Shown piece after piece: positions 9,382 to 17,531 of a stretch of 64,000 nt of DNA. Numbering within the stretch: position 1 is the stretch's first letter; every line of letters begins with the position of its first letter. Location: contig NZ_JAVDWM010000001.1 of the NCBI RefSeq assembly GCF_031457495.1, forward strand, positions 1,228,001 to 1,292,000, given 5' to 3'. The stretch is from Sphingopyxis sp. BE259. GTDB taxonomy: Bacteria; Pseudomonadota; Alphaproteobacteria; Sphingomonadales; Sphingomonadaceae. The position numbers were made by a program, and so were the translations under genes. The notes below the pieces were generated by a model. That model saw nothing but the letters and a program-made list of their open reading frames with translations, made no database searches and was not told the DNA's origin.

Positions 9382-9678
9382 TCAGCGCGAGGCGAGGGTG
9401 GTCGCGGGCTTGGCCAGCGGTTTGACGTCGCGCAGCGGGAAGCTGACCTGCTGCGATCCGACGGTGCCGCGGACGCGGTGGGGGCCGACGCGCAGCGTGA
9501 AGGGTTTGCCGGTGCGTTCCTCGACGCCGCTGATGACGCGAACATCGCCGACCTGGGTGACGGTATAGCTGTAGCTGCTGCCCTTATGCTCGAACCGCTG
9601 CGGTGCGGCCTCTTCGGCATGGGCGATAGCGGGAACCGCGGCGAACAGGCCGAGGATGGGGAGAATGATCTTTTTCAT
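9382..9678 (-). CDS. Small secreted protein of unknown function
   Basis: A 98-residue protein with a clear signal peptide (KKIILPILGLFAAVPAIAHA, cleavage before EEAAP). The mature part is about 75 residues of beta-rich sequence (SYSYTVTQVGDVRVISGVEE, then TGKPFTLRVGPHRVRG). No family was recognised. The ATG follows AAGGACT. It stands alone, with its own terminator downstream. Probably periplasmic. Confidence 0.75.
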   Translation of the reverse strand: MKKIILPILGLFAAVPAIAHAEEAAPQRFEHKGSSYSYTVTQVGDVRVISGVEERTGKPFTLRVGPHRVRGTVGSQQVSFPLRDVKPLAKPATTLASR

Positions 9679-9809
9679 GATGCAAGTCCTTGTTTATCAG
9701 AACAAAACTTGCCTTTATGCCCCTCTCTCTTGTGCAATGCAGCATGATTGGCCGCGCGCCGCGCGGCAATTGCAAAAAGCGGAATCGGGATTGCCGGAAG
9801 TGAACAGCG

Positions 9810-10226
9810 TCACGCGCCGCGCGGCAGCAACGTCAGCACCAGCCATGCCGCGGCGCCCGCTGCAAATCCCGTCGCCAGCGTCCCCCACGCGATGTCGAGC
9901 AGCGTCACCTTGGTCGACCAGATCTTCATCGTCGCATGGTTGGTGAGGTCATAGGTCATGTAACAGAAGAAGCCGAACATCGCCCCCCACTGCGCCGCAA
10001 CCTGCCATTTGCCCGCTGCCAGCGCGGGCGCGACGGCGAAAATCTGGATGCCCAGCATATAGAGCGCGTAGAAAATCAGCGCCGGAGCGGGGCGCCAGCC
10101 GTCCATCAGCAGCGCGCCGATTTCGGGGCGATAGACTTTGGTGACCATCATCCGCAGCCACAGCGCGTCGAGGACGCCAAAGATGACGGCGGTGGCGAAA
10201 TAGGCAGCGATGGCTTGCGCGGTCAT
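9810..10226 (-). CDS. DUF2177 family membrane protein
   Basis: A 138-residue protein with four predicted membrane spans and the family motif YMTYDLTNHATMK. An early motif is VIFGVLDALWLRMM. DUF2177 proteins are small inner-membrane proteins of unknown role. The ATG at 10226 follows AAGGAA. Confidence 0.85.
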   Translation of the reverse strand: MTAQAIAAYFATAVIFGVLDALWLRMMVTKVYRPEIGALLMDGWRPAPALIFYALYMLGIQIFAVAPALAAGKWQVAAQWGAMFGFFCYMTYDLTNHATMKIWSTKVTLLDIAWGTLATGFAAGAAAWLVLTLLPRGA

Positions 10227-10357
10227 GGCAGGGTTTCCTTGGCAAGCGGCGGGCGATTGCGAGCGCCGATCAGGAGGAGCCAGCGTAAGCGCGCCTGGTG
10301 CGCCGTCAAGCCTGACCGCACTTGACCATTGGGGGGCGAACGGGCCAAAGCAGGGGC

Positions 10358-10633
10358 ATGACGGAGACCCCCGAAGCCGCTGCCGCGCCCACCCCGGACC
10401 CTGCCATCGCCACGCTCTCGTTCGAAGCCGCGATGGGCGAGCTCGAAACGATCGTGCGGCGGCTGGAAAGCGGCGATGTCAGCCTGGAGGAATCGGTGGC
10501 GCTCTATGAACGCGGCCATGCGCTGCGCGGGCATTGCGAGGCGCGGCTCGCCGCGGCGCAGGCGCGGATCGAACAGGTTAGCCTGGGCGCCGACGGACGG
10601 CCGACCGGCACCACCGCCTTCGGCGAAGGCTGA
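10358..10633 (+). CDS. xseB: Exodeoxyribonuclease VII small subunit
   Basis: The 91-residue protein contains the XseB signature [20 protein letters not shown] followed by [12 protein letters not shown]. It forms the helical small subunit of exonuclease VII, which degrades single-stranded DNA with XseA. The ATG at 10358 follows AGGGG; the frame is open a little further but without a ribosome site. ispA starts four bases after its stop, the classic xseB-ispA arrangement. Confidence 0.95.
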   Translation: MTETPEAAAAPTPDPAIATLSFEAAMGELETIVRRLESGDVSLEESVALYERGHALRGHCEARLAAAQARIEQVSLGADGRPTGTTAFGEG

Positions 10634-10637
10634 GCGG

Positions 10638-11558
10638 ATGGCGTCGACTAGCGACGAGCTTTCGCGCGCAACGCAGCTGTTGCTGAGCACCCAAGCCGAG
10701 GTGATGGCGGCGATCGACCGGCTGTTTGACCAGCTGCTGCCGGTGCCCAGCGATCCGCGCGCGCCGCTTTATGAAGCGATGCGTCATGCCGCGATCGCAG
10801 GGGGGAAGCGGCTGCGCCCGCTGCTCGTTCGCGCCGCGGGCGATCTGTTCCATGTCGATCGCGGGCTCAGCCTGCGCGTCGGCGCGGCGGTCGAGGCGAT
10901 GCATGTCTATTCGCTGATCCACGACGATCTGCCGTGCATGGACGATGACGATCTGCGCCGCGGCAAGCCGACCGTGCACAAGGCATTCGACGAGGCGACC
11001 GCGGTGCTCGCGGGCGATTCGCTCCACGCGCTGGCGTTCGAATGGCTGTGCGATCCGGCGACGAGCAGCGATCCGTTCGTGCGCGGCGAACTATGCTGTG
11101 AGCTTTCGCGGGCGGCGGGTCCGGCGGGGATGGCGGGCGGCCAGATGATGGACCTTGCCGCCGAAACCGCGAATTTCGACCTGCCGACGGTGACGCGATT
11201 GCAGCAGCTCAAGACCGGCGCGCTGATTGCCTTTTCGGTCGAGGCCGGGGCGATCCTGGCGCGTATTCCGCCCGAGGGGCGCACCGCGCTCCGCGCCTAT
11301 GCCCGCGACATCGGGCTGGCGTTCCAGATCGCCGACGACATCATGGATGTCGAGGGCGACGAGGCGCTGGCGGGCAAGGCGTTGCACAAGGACGAAGCGG
11401 CGGGCAAGGGCACCTTTGTCACCCTGATGGGACTGGAGCGCGCCCGCGAGCAGGCGACGGCGCTGGTCGATCAAGCGATCGGGCATCTGGCGAGCTTTGG
11501 CGATGAGGCGACGCTGCTGCGCGCCATTGCCCGCTATGTGGTGGAAAGGGACCGCTGA
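10638..11558 (+). CDS. ispA: Farnesyl diphosphate synthase / polyprenyl synthetase IspA
   Basis: The 306-residue protein has both aspartate-rich motifs of trans-prenyltransferases: DDLPCMDDDD (first) and DDIMD (second), plus the GKRLRP motif near the N-terminus. It condenses IPP with DMAPP and GPP to make farnesyl diphosphate for ubiquinone and undecaprenyl lipids. The ATG at 10638 is used; the longer frame only shadows xseB. Its TGA overlaps the coaD ATG by one base. Confidence 0.93.
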   Translation: MASTSDELSRATQLLLSTQAEVMAAIDRLFDQLLPVPSDPRAPLYEAMRHAAIAGGKRLRPLLVRAAGDLFHVDRGLSLRVGAAVEAMHVYSLIHDDLPCMDDDDLRRGKPTVHKAFDEATAVLAGDSLHALAFEWLCDPATSSDPFVRGELCCELSRAAGPAGMAGGQMMDLAAETANFDLPTVTRLQQLKTGALIAFSVEAGAILARIPPEGRTALRAYARDIGLAFQIADDIMDVEGDEALAGKALHKDEAAGKGTFVTLMGLERAREQATALVDQAIGHLASFGDEATLLRAIARYVVERDR

Positions 11559-12064
11559 TGCGTATTGGGGTTTATCCCGGAACCTTTGACCCGATCACGT
11601 TGGGCCACATGGACATCATCCGCCGCGGCGCCAAGCTGGTCGATCGGCTGGTCATCGGCGTCACCACCAACATTACCAAATCGCCGCTGTTCGACGACGA
11701 CGAACGGATCGAGATGGTCCGCAGCGAAGTGGCGGGGCTGGGCGGCGATATTCGCGTCGTCGGTTTCAACTCGTTGCTGATGGATTTCGCCGAGCGCGAG
11801 GGCGCCGGGATGATCGTGCGCGGGCTGCGCGCGGTCGCTGATTTCGAATATGAATATCAGATGGCGGGAATGAACCAGCAGCTCAACGACCGGATCGAAA
11901 CGGTCTTTCTGATGGCCGACGTCGGGCTGCAACCAATCGCATCGCGGCTGGTCAAGGAAATCGCGATCTTTGGCGGCGACATCCATAAATTTGTGACCCC
12001 GTCGGTGCGCACCGCGGTGGTTGCGCGCATCGCCGAGCGTGGGCTGTTGCAAGGCGATCACTGA
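11558..12064 (+). CDS. coaD: Phosphopantetheine adenylyltransferase CoaD
   Basis: The 168-residue protein has the nucleotidyltransferase motif GTFDPITLGHMDII, and the CoaD-typical RGLRAVADFEYE and the phosphate-binding SSR-like SRLVKEIA. It makes dephospho-CoA from 4'-phosphopantetheine and ATP. The start overlaps the ispA stop (TGATG), indicating one transcript. Confidence 0.97.
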   Translation: MRIGVYPGTFDPITLGHMDIIRRGAKLVDRLVIGVTTNITKSPLFDDDERIEMVRSEVAGLGGDIRVVGFNSLLMDFAEREGAGMIVRGLRAVADFEYEYQMAGMNQQLNDRIETVFLMADVGLQPIASRLVKEIAIFGGDIHKFVTPSVRTAVVARIAERGLLQGDH

Positions 12065-12150
12065 TACCGATCATTGAGCGTTCAGCTTTTTCACGCTAGG
12101 GCGCGCCAGTCGGGGCGCAAATCCAGTTTTTATCCAAAGGCCGATCCAGC

Positions 12151-12963
12151 ATGACATTTTCTTTCCGCCCCATGATTCTCACGGCGATGGCGTTCGGTCT
12201 TACGGCGGCGGCCGTCGCGCAAGAGGCGCCGTCGGCGCCGAATCCGATGCCTGACACCGCCCAGCCTGCGCCGCCGATGGAAGCGCCCGCGCCGCCGGTC
12301 GAAACCCCGCCCGCCGATGCGCCCGCGGCGACCGAGGCCGCTCCCGCCACCGTCGCTGCGCCCGTCGTCGCCCCCGCGATGACCCCCGACCAATATATCA
12401 ACAACCCCGAATATATGCTCAACATCGACCTTTCGACGGGGGGCCGGGTGGTGATCCAGCTCTATCCGAACGTTGCGCCCGGCCATGTCGAGCGACTGAA
12501 GCAATTGGCCCGCGCCGGCTTTTACGACGGGATCAAGTTCCACCGCGTGATCGATGGCTTCATGGCCCAGACCGGCGACCCGACCGCGACCGGGCAGGGC
12601 GGCTCGCAGCTTCCCGACCTCAAGGCCGAATTCAATGTAACCCCGCACCTGCGCGGCACCTTGTCGATGGCGCGCGCCGAAAATGAAGACAGCGCCAACA
12701 GCCAGTTCTTCATCATGCTCCAGCCGCGTTTTTCGCTCGATCGCCGCTACACCGCCTTCGGCCGCGTCGTGTCGGGGATGCAATATGTCGATGCGATCCA
12801 AAAGGGCGAGCCGCCCGTGGTGATGTCGCGCATGGTCCAGGTATCGGTGGCCGCCGACAACAAGCCGATCCCGCCGGCATCGCTGCTGACCGAGGCGGCG
12901 CCCGCTCCGGCCGCGGCGGCCGACGTGACGGTCGATCAGCTCAACGCGCCGATCGGCCAGTAA
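12151..12963 (+). CDS. Periplasmic cyclophilin-type peptidylprolyl isomerase
   Basis: This 270-residue protein begins with a signal peptide (cleavage near AAAVAQ). A Pro/Ala-rich linker (residues about 25-75) follows, then a cyclophilin domain with [35 protein letters not shown] and NSQFFIM. It should isomerise proline bonds in exported proteins. It lies 86 bases after coaD and just before queA. A cytoplasmic cyclophilin that often follows in relatives is not present here. Confidence 0.92.
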   Translation: MTFSFRPMILTAMAFGLTAAAVAQEAPSAPNPMPDTAQPAPPMEAPAPPVETPPADAPAATEAAPATVAAPVVAPAMTPDQYINNPEYMLNIDLSTGGRVVIQLYPNVAPGHVERLKQLARAGFYDGIKFHRVIDGFMAQTGDPTATGQGGSQLPDLKAEFNVTPHLRGTLSMARAENEDSANSQFFIMLQPRFSLDRRYTAFGRVVSGMQYVDAIQKGEPPVVMSRMVQVSVAADNKPIPPASLLTEAAPAPAAAADVTVDQLNAPIGQ

Positions 12964-12986
12964 GCGCAGCGACGCGCCCGACAATC

Positions 12987-14054
12987 ATGCGCGTCGACGC
13001 CTTCGATTTTGACCTGCCGAACGAACGCATCGCGCTGCGCCCAGCGCGGCCGCGCGACGCGGCGCGGATGCTGGTGGTCGACGGCGACCGGATCGTCGAT
13101 GCGGGGGTCGGCGACTTGCCCGCGTGGCTGCGCCCCGGCGACTGTCTGGTGTTCAACGATACGCGCGTAATCCCGGCACAGCTGGAGGGACGCCGCGGCG
13201 TTCGACAAGATGACGTGCAGAGCGCGTCGGGGGCGAAAATCGGCGCGACGCTCCACAAGCGGATCGACCTGCGCCGCTGGCAGGCCTTCGTCCGCAACGC
13301 CAAACGGCTGCGGGTCGGCGAGACGGTCGATTTCGGCGCGGGCGTTTCGGCGCTGGCCGAGGAGCGATTGCCCGACGGCAGCTTCATCCTGGCGTTCGCG
13401 GGCGATGAGCCGGTGGAAGTCCTGCTCGACCGCGCGGGGACGATGCCGCTGCCGCCCTATATCGCGGGCAAGCGCCCCACCGACGATGACGACCGGTCCG
13501 ATTACCAGACGATGTTCGCGACAAAGGATGGCGCGGTCGCGGCGCCGACCGCGGCGCTCCACTTCACGCCCGCGCTGCTCGAAACGCTGGCGGCCGCGGG
13601 AATCGCGACCGAGACGCTGACGCTGCACGTCGGCGCGGGCACCTTCCTGCCGGTGAAGGCCGACGACACCGAAGATCATGTCATGCACGCCGAATGGGGG
13701 CGGATCGAGGCCGACACCGCGGCGCGGCTCAACGCCGTGCGCGCCGCGGGCGGCCGCGTCATCGCGGTCGGCACCACCAGCCTGCGGTTGCTGGAAAGCG
13801 CGGCGCAGGACGACGGCACGATCGCCGCTTTCGCGGGCGACACGGCGATCTTCATCACCCCCGGCTATCGGTTCAAGGCGATCGACGGGCTGATGACCAA
13901 CTTCCACCTGCCGCGCTCGACCCTGTTCATGCTGGTCAGTGCACTGATGGGGCTGGAGGTCATGCAGCGCGCCTATGGCCACGCGATCGCCGCCGACTAC
14001 CGGTTCTACAGCTATGGCGACGCCAGCCTGTTGCTGCCTGGGACCGCCGGTTAG
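12987..14054 (+). CDS. queA: S-adenosylmethionine:tRNA ribosyltransferase-isomerase QueA
   Basis: The 355-residue protein has the QueA opening [20 protein letters not shown], then [20 protein letters not shown] and [17 protein letters not shown]. It transfers the ribosyl part of SAM to preQ1 in tRNA, giving epoxyqueuosine. Its usual partner tgt is here but 10.4 kb away at 24475, beyond the pilus block. Confidence 0.97.
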   Translation: MRVDAFDFDLPNERIALRPARPRDAARMLVVDGDRIVDAGVGDLPAWLRPGDCLVFNDTRVIPAQLEGRRGVRQDDVQSASGAKIGATLHKRIDLRRWQAFVRNAKRLRVGETVDFGAGVSALAEERLPDGSFILAFAGDEPVEVLLDRAGTMPLPPYIAGKRPTDDDDRSDYQTMFATKDGAVAAPTAALHFTPALLETLAAAGIATETLTLHVGAGTFLPVKADDTEDHVMHAEWGRIEADTAARLNAVRAAGGRVIAVGTTSLRLLESAAQDDGTIAAFAGDTAIFITPGYRFKAIDGLMTNFHLPRSTLFMLVSALMGLEVMQRAYGHAIAADYRFYSYGDASLLLPGTAG

Positions 14055-14083
14055 CCGCCGCTCTGCCGAGGGCTTGTGCCCGA

Positions 14084-14764
14084 CTAAATCTCGATGATGA
14101 TCTTGACATTGTCGATGCCGACATCGGCGGCCTCGGCAAGCTGCGCCTTGGCACGGGCGACGACGTCGCTCAGGCTTTCGGGTTCGCCGATCCCCAGCAA
14201 TTCCGCCAGCTCGACCCCCAACAGCGCCGCCAGCACTTTTGTCCGACCCATTTTGGGCCGCGCCTTGTCCTGCTCCCAGGCCGAGATCGATTGCTCGCTG
14301 ACGCCAAGTTCGGCGGCGATCTGCACCTGCGTCAGCCGCTTCGCGGTGCGCAGCCGGTGCAGGCGGACGCCAAAAGTTTCGCTGACGGCGCCCTTGTTGC
14401 TGGCATCCTCGCCGCCGTCGGTGCCGACCACGGCGCGCAATTGGGCGGCGCTGAGCGTGGCCGCCGAGATCGGCGCATCGAACTGGCAGCCGTAGAGGGG
14501 GCCGCTGGCCCAGATCACCCGGGCGCTGGTCGCGCCGGCGTGCGGCAGATCGATTTGGATCGCGTCGCCGGGTGCCAGCGTCGCCGCACCTTCCAGCAGC
14601 AATCCCGTTGCCGAAATATTGTGCACCAGCACTTCGACATCGACGCCGCGCGCCTTGGCACCCTGCAGTCGCAGTCGCAGACGCAGCTGTCGTCGTGCGC
14701 TGCGGCTCTTGACCCCGGAAGGGGCAGCCTTGTCGATGAACACAGAAATGGCCATGGCGCCCAT
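14084..14764 (-). CDS. PilZ-XRE fusion regulator
   Basis: A 226-residue protein with two parts. Residues about 20-100 form a PilZ domain with both cyclic-di-GMP contact motifs: RRQLR (Arg24 and Arg28, RxxxR) and NISATG (Asn49-Gly54, NxSxxG). Residues about 130-190 form an XRE helix-turn-helix (LRTAKRLTQVQIAAELGVSE, then SISAWEQDKARP). It should be a DNA-binding protein whose action depends on cyclic di-GMP. The start is one of two close ATGs (14764 or 14755). It is divergent from the chaperone-usher pilus cluster, the likely target. Confidence 0.82.
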   Translation of the reverse strand: MGAMAISVFIDKAAPSGVKSRSARRQLRLRLRLQGAKARGVDVEVLVHNISATGLLLEGAATLAPGDAIQIDLPHAGATSARVIWASGPLYGCQFDAPISAATLSAAQLRAVVGTDGGEDASNKGAVSETFGVRLHRLRTAKRLTQVQIAAELGVSEQSISAWEQDKARPKMGRTKVLAALLGVELAELLGIGEPESLSDVVARAKAQLAEAADVGIDNVKIIIEI

Positions 14765-15128
14765 TAGTCGGCCCGGTTCAGTTAAGGGAGCGTTACCGGA
14801 GCGATAATGCGACCATGCGTTCCGTCGCGGCGACGACCGTCCAGACCGATCAGCCGAGGACGCCGCCGGAAGCAGCTTTGTGCCGCGCCGCGCCAACGGC
14901 GCTGATTAGCTATCGACTAAATTAAAAGTTAAGTTGCGTTGCGGCCGGCGTTCAGTGCCGCCAGTGGCGGGCATCGGCGCGAATCTTGTCGCAGATCCCT
15001 CGATAAACCCAGAAGATTCAGCGATTTCGCATTTAAGTCACAATTTTAACGTCTTGCTGGCCGCTGTATCAAAGGGGAACATAGTCCGATCGCGGCCCCG
15101 AAACGGGCCGAGCCGAGCGGTATCGGCA

Positions 15129-15156
15129 TTGCCAATGTAAATAAATTGTTTATTTT
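15129..15156 (+). promoter_or_regulatory. Possible promoter and palindromic operator for the pilus cluster
   Basis: In the roughly 500-base gap between the PilZ-XRE gene and the first pilus subunit, TTGCCA (15129-15134) and TATTTT (15151-15156) are 16 bases apart. A perfect palindrome AAATAAA-TTG-TTTATTT (15139-15155) fills the spacer. This is the most AT-rich spot for kilobases around. The rest of the gap (14765-15128 and 15157-15265) shows no gene. Confidence 0.4.
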
Positions 15157-15265
15157 CTCAAACAGATTTGAACGATTCTTCGACCACGGGGGTGGCGAGA
15201 ACAAGATTAGCCCGCGGTGCGACGCCTTGAGAACATCAGGCATCCTGCCCGGCATTGGGGGTTTT

Positions 15266-15829
15266 TTGGCCTATCGTCTTCGCTGCAAGGTGGCGCGATT
15301 CAGCGCGGCTACAGCCTTTATGCTGTTGTCGACGCTCGCGACCGCAGGACATGCAAAGGACCGCGCGCCGGCTTTCGACGGGGCGTCGGTCAATGTGGTT
15401 CTGGCCGGCCACATCACGGCGAAATGCTCGGTGGGCGGCGGTACGACGATCAGCCTAGGCGAACTGGCGGCCGATAAGCAGGCCACGGCGCGCTTCGACG
15501 TCGGGTGCAATGTCCCGTTTGAAATGGTCTTTCGGTCGGCGTCGGGCGGCATCGCCCATGCCACCCAGCCGCAGGGTGAGGGGCCATATGTCGGCCTGGT
15601 GCCGTATCGGCTGGGGGTCACGGTTCCGGCGCTGTCGCCGTCACCGACGCAGCTCCACGCCGATTTCACCAGCAATCAGATGATCGCAGGCGCCGCGCTC
15701 AACAGCGGCGACGCGATTGCGGCGGGCGGCGGCGAAATCCGTCTGCAAACAGAAATGGTGCAGGGCCGCGATCTGCTCGCGGGCCAATATGTGGATTCGA
15801 TCACGATCGTGATCAATCCGCGCGTCTAG
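15266..15829 (+). CDS. Spore coat U domain pilus subunit (minor)
   Basis: About 187 residues with a signal peptide ending TAGHA before KDRAP. The mature domain has two cysteines (AKCSVGG and VGCNVPF), and it ends in the beta strand DSITIVINP. This is the pattern of spore-coat-U (archaic or sigma-type) pilins. The frame is open from 15146 (TTG). The TTG at 15266 is preferred because GGGGG precedes it and a normal signal peptide begins there; a GTG at 15290 is a third option. First gene of the pilus cluster. Confidence 0.72.
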   Translation: MAYRLRCKVARFSAATAFMLLSTLATAGHAKDRAPAFDGASVNVVLAGHITAKCSVGGGTTISLGELAADKQATARFDVGCNVPFEMVFRSASGGIAHATQPQGEGPYVGLVPYRLGVTVPALSPSPTQLHADFTSNQMIAGAALNSGDAIAAGGGEIRLQTEMVQGRDLLAGQYVDSITIVINPRV

Positions 15830-15907
15830 AAATGCTGGCCGATCAAGCCAGTTGGGTCGTTAGTTTAAGTGAAGTGCATGTAAGTTAATATGAAAGGGAG
15901 TTTTAAC

Positions 15908-16561
15908 ATGAAGGTTTCTCTGTTTATCACTGCGGCTGTTGCCGCTCTCGCCAGCACCACGGCGATGGCACAGGCCACCCCGGCGGCGAACGCAACGTTC
16001 GTCAACGGCGCGAATCCCGGCAACGTCGGCACCGCCGCCGCTTCGGAAACCGCTGATTTCACGATCACCGGCACCGTCAGCCAGGCTTGTGTTCTGGGCG
16101 CCGGCGGCGACCTGAACGACGTCAACTTCGGCACCATCGGCATCTATGCCGACGCAACCAGCACCGTTGAAAACGTCTTCACCTCGGTCGGCCCGGCCAA
16201 CGGCCACACCCGCACCAACCTCGCGGGCTGCAACACCTCGAACACCATGACCATCCGCAAGACCAACGGTGTTGACGGTCTGCGCAACACCGCCAACGTC
16301 GGCGGTTACGACAGCAACGTGTTCCAGGCGAACATCCCGTACTCGATCGCTGCCCAGTACACTGCTGGCGCTGTCGGCACGCTCGTTCCGCAGGCTTCGA
16401 TCAGCCAGTTCTCGGTCAGCACGACCGAAGATCAGGACTCGAAGTCGAACGCAGCCTGGAAGTCGGGCGCTGCGTTCCGCATCGACATCTCGGATCCGAC
16501 GAAGGCGCTGATTGCCGGCACCTATTCGGACACCGTGACGGTTGAGCTGGCTGCCCTCTAA
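15908..16561 (+). CDS. Probable major pilus subunit, spore coat U type
   Basis: The 217-residue protein has a signal peptide (KVSLFITAAVAALASTTAMA, cut before QATP). The mature domain carries a Cys pair (SQACVLG and AGCNTSN) and ends with the strand SDTVTVELAAL, the C-terminal strand of this pilin type. ATG at 15908 follows GGGAG. Codons look more biased to AAC, ACC and CAG than in neighbours, and a strong terminator follows, both fitting a highly made major subunit; this is inference. Confidence 0.75.
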   Translation: MKVSLFITAAVAALASTTAMAQATPAANATFVNGANPGNVGTAAASETADFTITGTVSQACVLGAGGDLNDVNFGTIGIYADATSTVENVFTSVGPANGHTRTNLAGCNTSNTMTIRKTNGVDGLRNTANVGGYDSNVFQANIPYSIAAQYTAGAVGTLVPQASISQFSVSTTEDQDSKSNAAWKSGAAFRIDISDPTKALIAGTYSDTVTVELAAL

Positions 16562-16578
16562 GGCACCAGGACGTTAGA

Positions 16579-16616
16579 TGTCGTGGGGGACAGCAATGTC
16601 CCCCCCGACATTTTTT
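16579..16616 (+). terminator. Intrinsic terminator after the major pilus subunit gene
   Basis: Stem TGTCG-T-GGGGGAC, loop AGCAAT, return GTCCCCC-C-CGACA (16579-16610), followed by six T (16611-16616). Placed inside the cluster, it would let much subunit mRNA stop here while a fraction reads into the chaperone and usher genes. Confidence 0.85.
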
Positions 16617-16676
16617 ATGGGGGACGGGGCAAGGGCGACTGTGGTCGCACCGATGATGTCCCCGTGCGAGGGGCGG

Positions 16677-17531
16677 ATGATCAAATTGCGGCTTGCGGGC
16701 TTGTTCACGAAACTGCGCCTCGGCGCGGTCCTGCTGTTTCTGGGCATCATCGCCTCGACCTCGGCGCTTGCGATGCGGGTGTCGCCAATGGTTTCCGAAC
16801 TGTCGACTACCGGCGGCGGTGCCGTGGCGCGGATCGAAGTCGGCAACGTCGGCTCGGTCTCGATGCCCTTCGAAACCAAGATCACGCGCATCGATTTCGA
16901 CGAATCGGGCAAGCTGATCGAAACCCCTGCCGACGACGACTTCATCACCTTTCCGCCGCAAGGCCTGGTCCCCGTGTCGGGCCGCCAGGTTGTTCGCGTG
17001 CAATGGATCGGTCGCCCCGACATCCCGACCTCGCAGGCCTATTATCTGTGGGTTCGCCAATTGCCGGTCGAAACCAATCCGCAAAAGATTCAGGGCACCG
17101 ACGCATCGGTGTCGATCGACATTCTCTACACCATGAAGGCGTTGATCGTGGTCGCGCCGCCGGGGGCCAAGCCCGACGTCGAAGTGGTGTCGCTGGCGCC
17201 GGAAATGGTGCTGCCACCGGTGCCCGAAATCGACCCCGCGTTGAAAGCCGCCGAACCCGCCGATGCCAAGCCCCCCGAACCGCAGCCCGGCCTGAAGGTC
17301 GTGGTCGCCAACAAGGGCACGCGCTATGCCCTGATGAGCGGCGCCAAATGGGTCGTCACCGCGACCACCGCCGACGGCAAGCCCTTTGAACGTACCTATG
17401 GCAACGAAGAAGTGTCGCAGCTCGTCGGGGTCGGCTACCTCGCTCCGGCTGGCGGCAAGCGGACATTCACGATCCCGACCGGGGTCGCGCTCGATCCCGC
17501 GAAACCGATGACGATGCGGTTCATTCGGTGA
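16677..17531 (+). CDS. Periplasmic pilus assembly chaperone
   Basis: The 284-residue protein has a signal peptide ending ALA and a PapD-like immunoglobulin fold. MRVSPMVSELST and ARIEVGNVGSVSMPFETKI form the N-terminal domain, and VSGRQVVRVQWIGRPD is the conserved chaperone strand. A second domain starts after a Pro-rich linker (residues about 195-215). It caps subunits by donating a strand and delivers them to the usher. ATG at 16677 follows GAGGGGCG. Its stop overlaps the usher start by four bases (GTGA). Confidence 0.87.
   Translation: MIKLRLAGLFTKLRLGAVLLFLGIIASTSALAMRVSPMVSELSTTGGGAVARIEVGNVGSVSMPFETKITRIDFDESGKLIETPADDDFITFPPQGLVPVSGRQVVRVQWIGRPDIPTSQAYYLWVRQLPVETNPQKIQGTDASVSIDILYTMKALIVVAPPGAKPDVEVVSLAPEMVLPPVPEIDPALKAAEPADAKPPEPQPGLKVVVANKGTRYALMSGAKWVVTATTADGKPFERTYGNEEVSQLVGVGYLAPAGGKRTFTIPTGVALDPAKPMTMRFIR

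Noticed and set aside
14765..15265. A further small gene between the PilZ-XRE gene and the first pilus gene
   Set aside because: No frame with a start, ribosome site and plausible protein was found; the frame open from TTG 15146 has no signal-like start before 15266.
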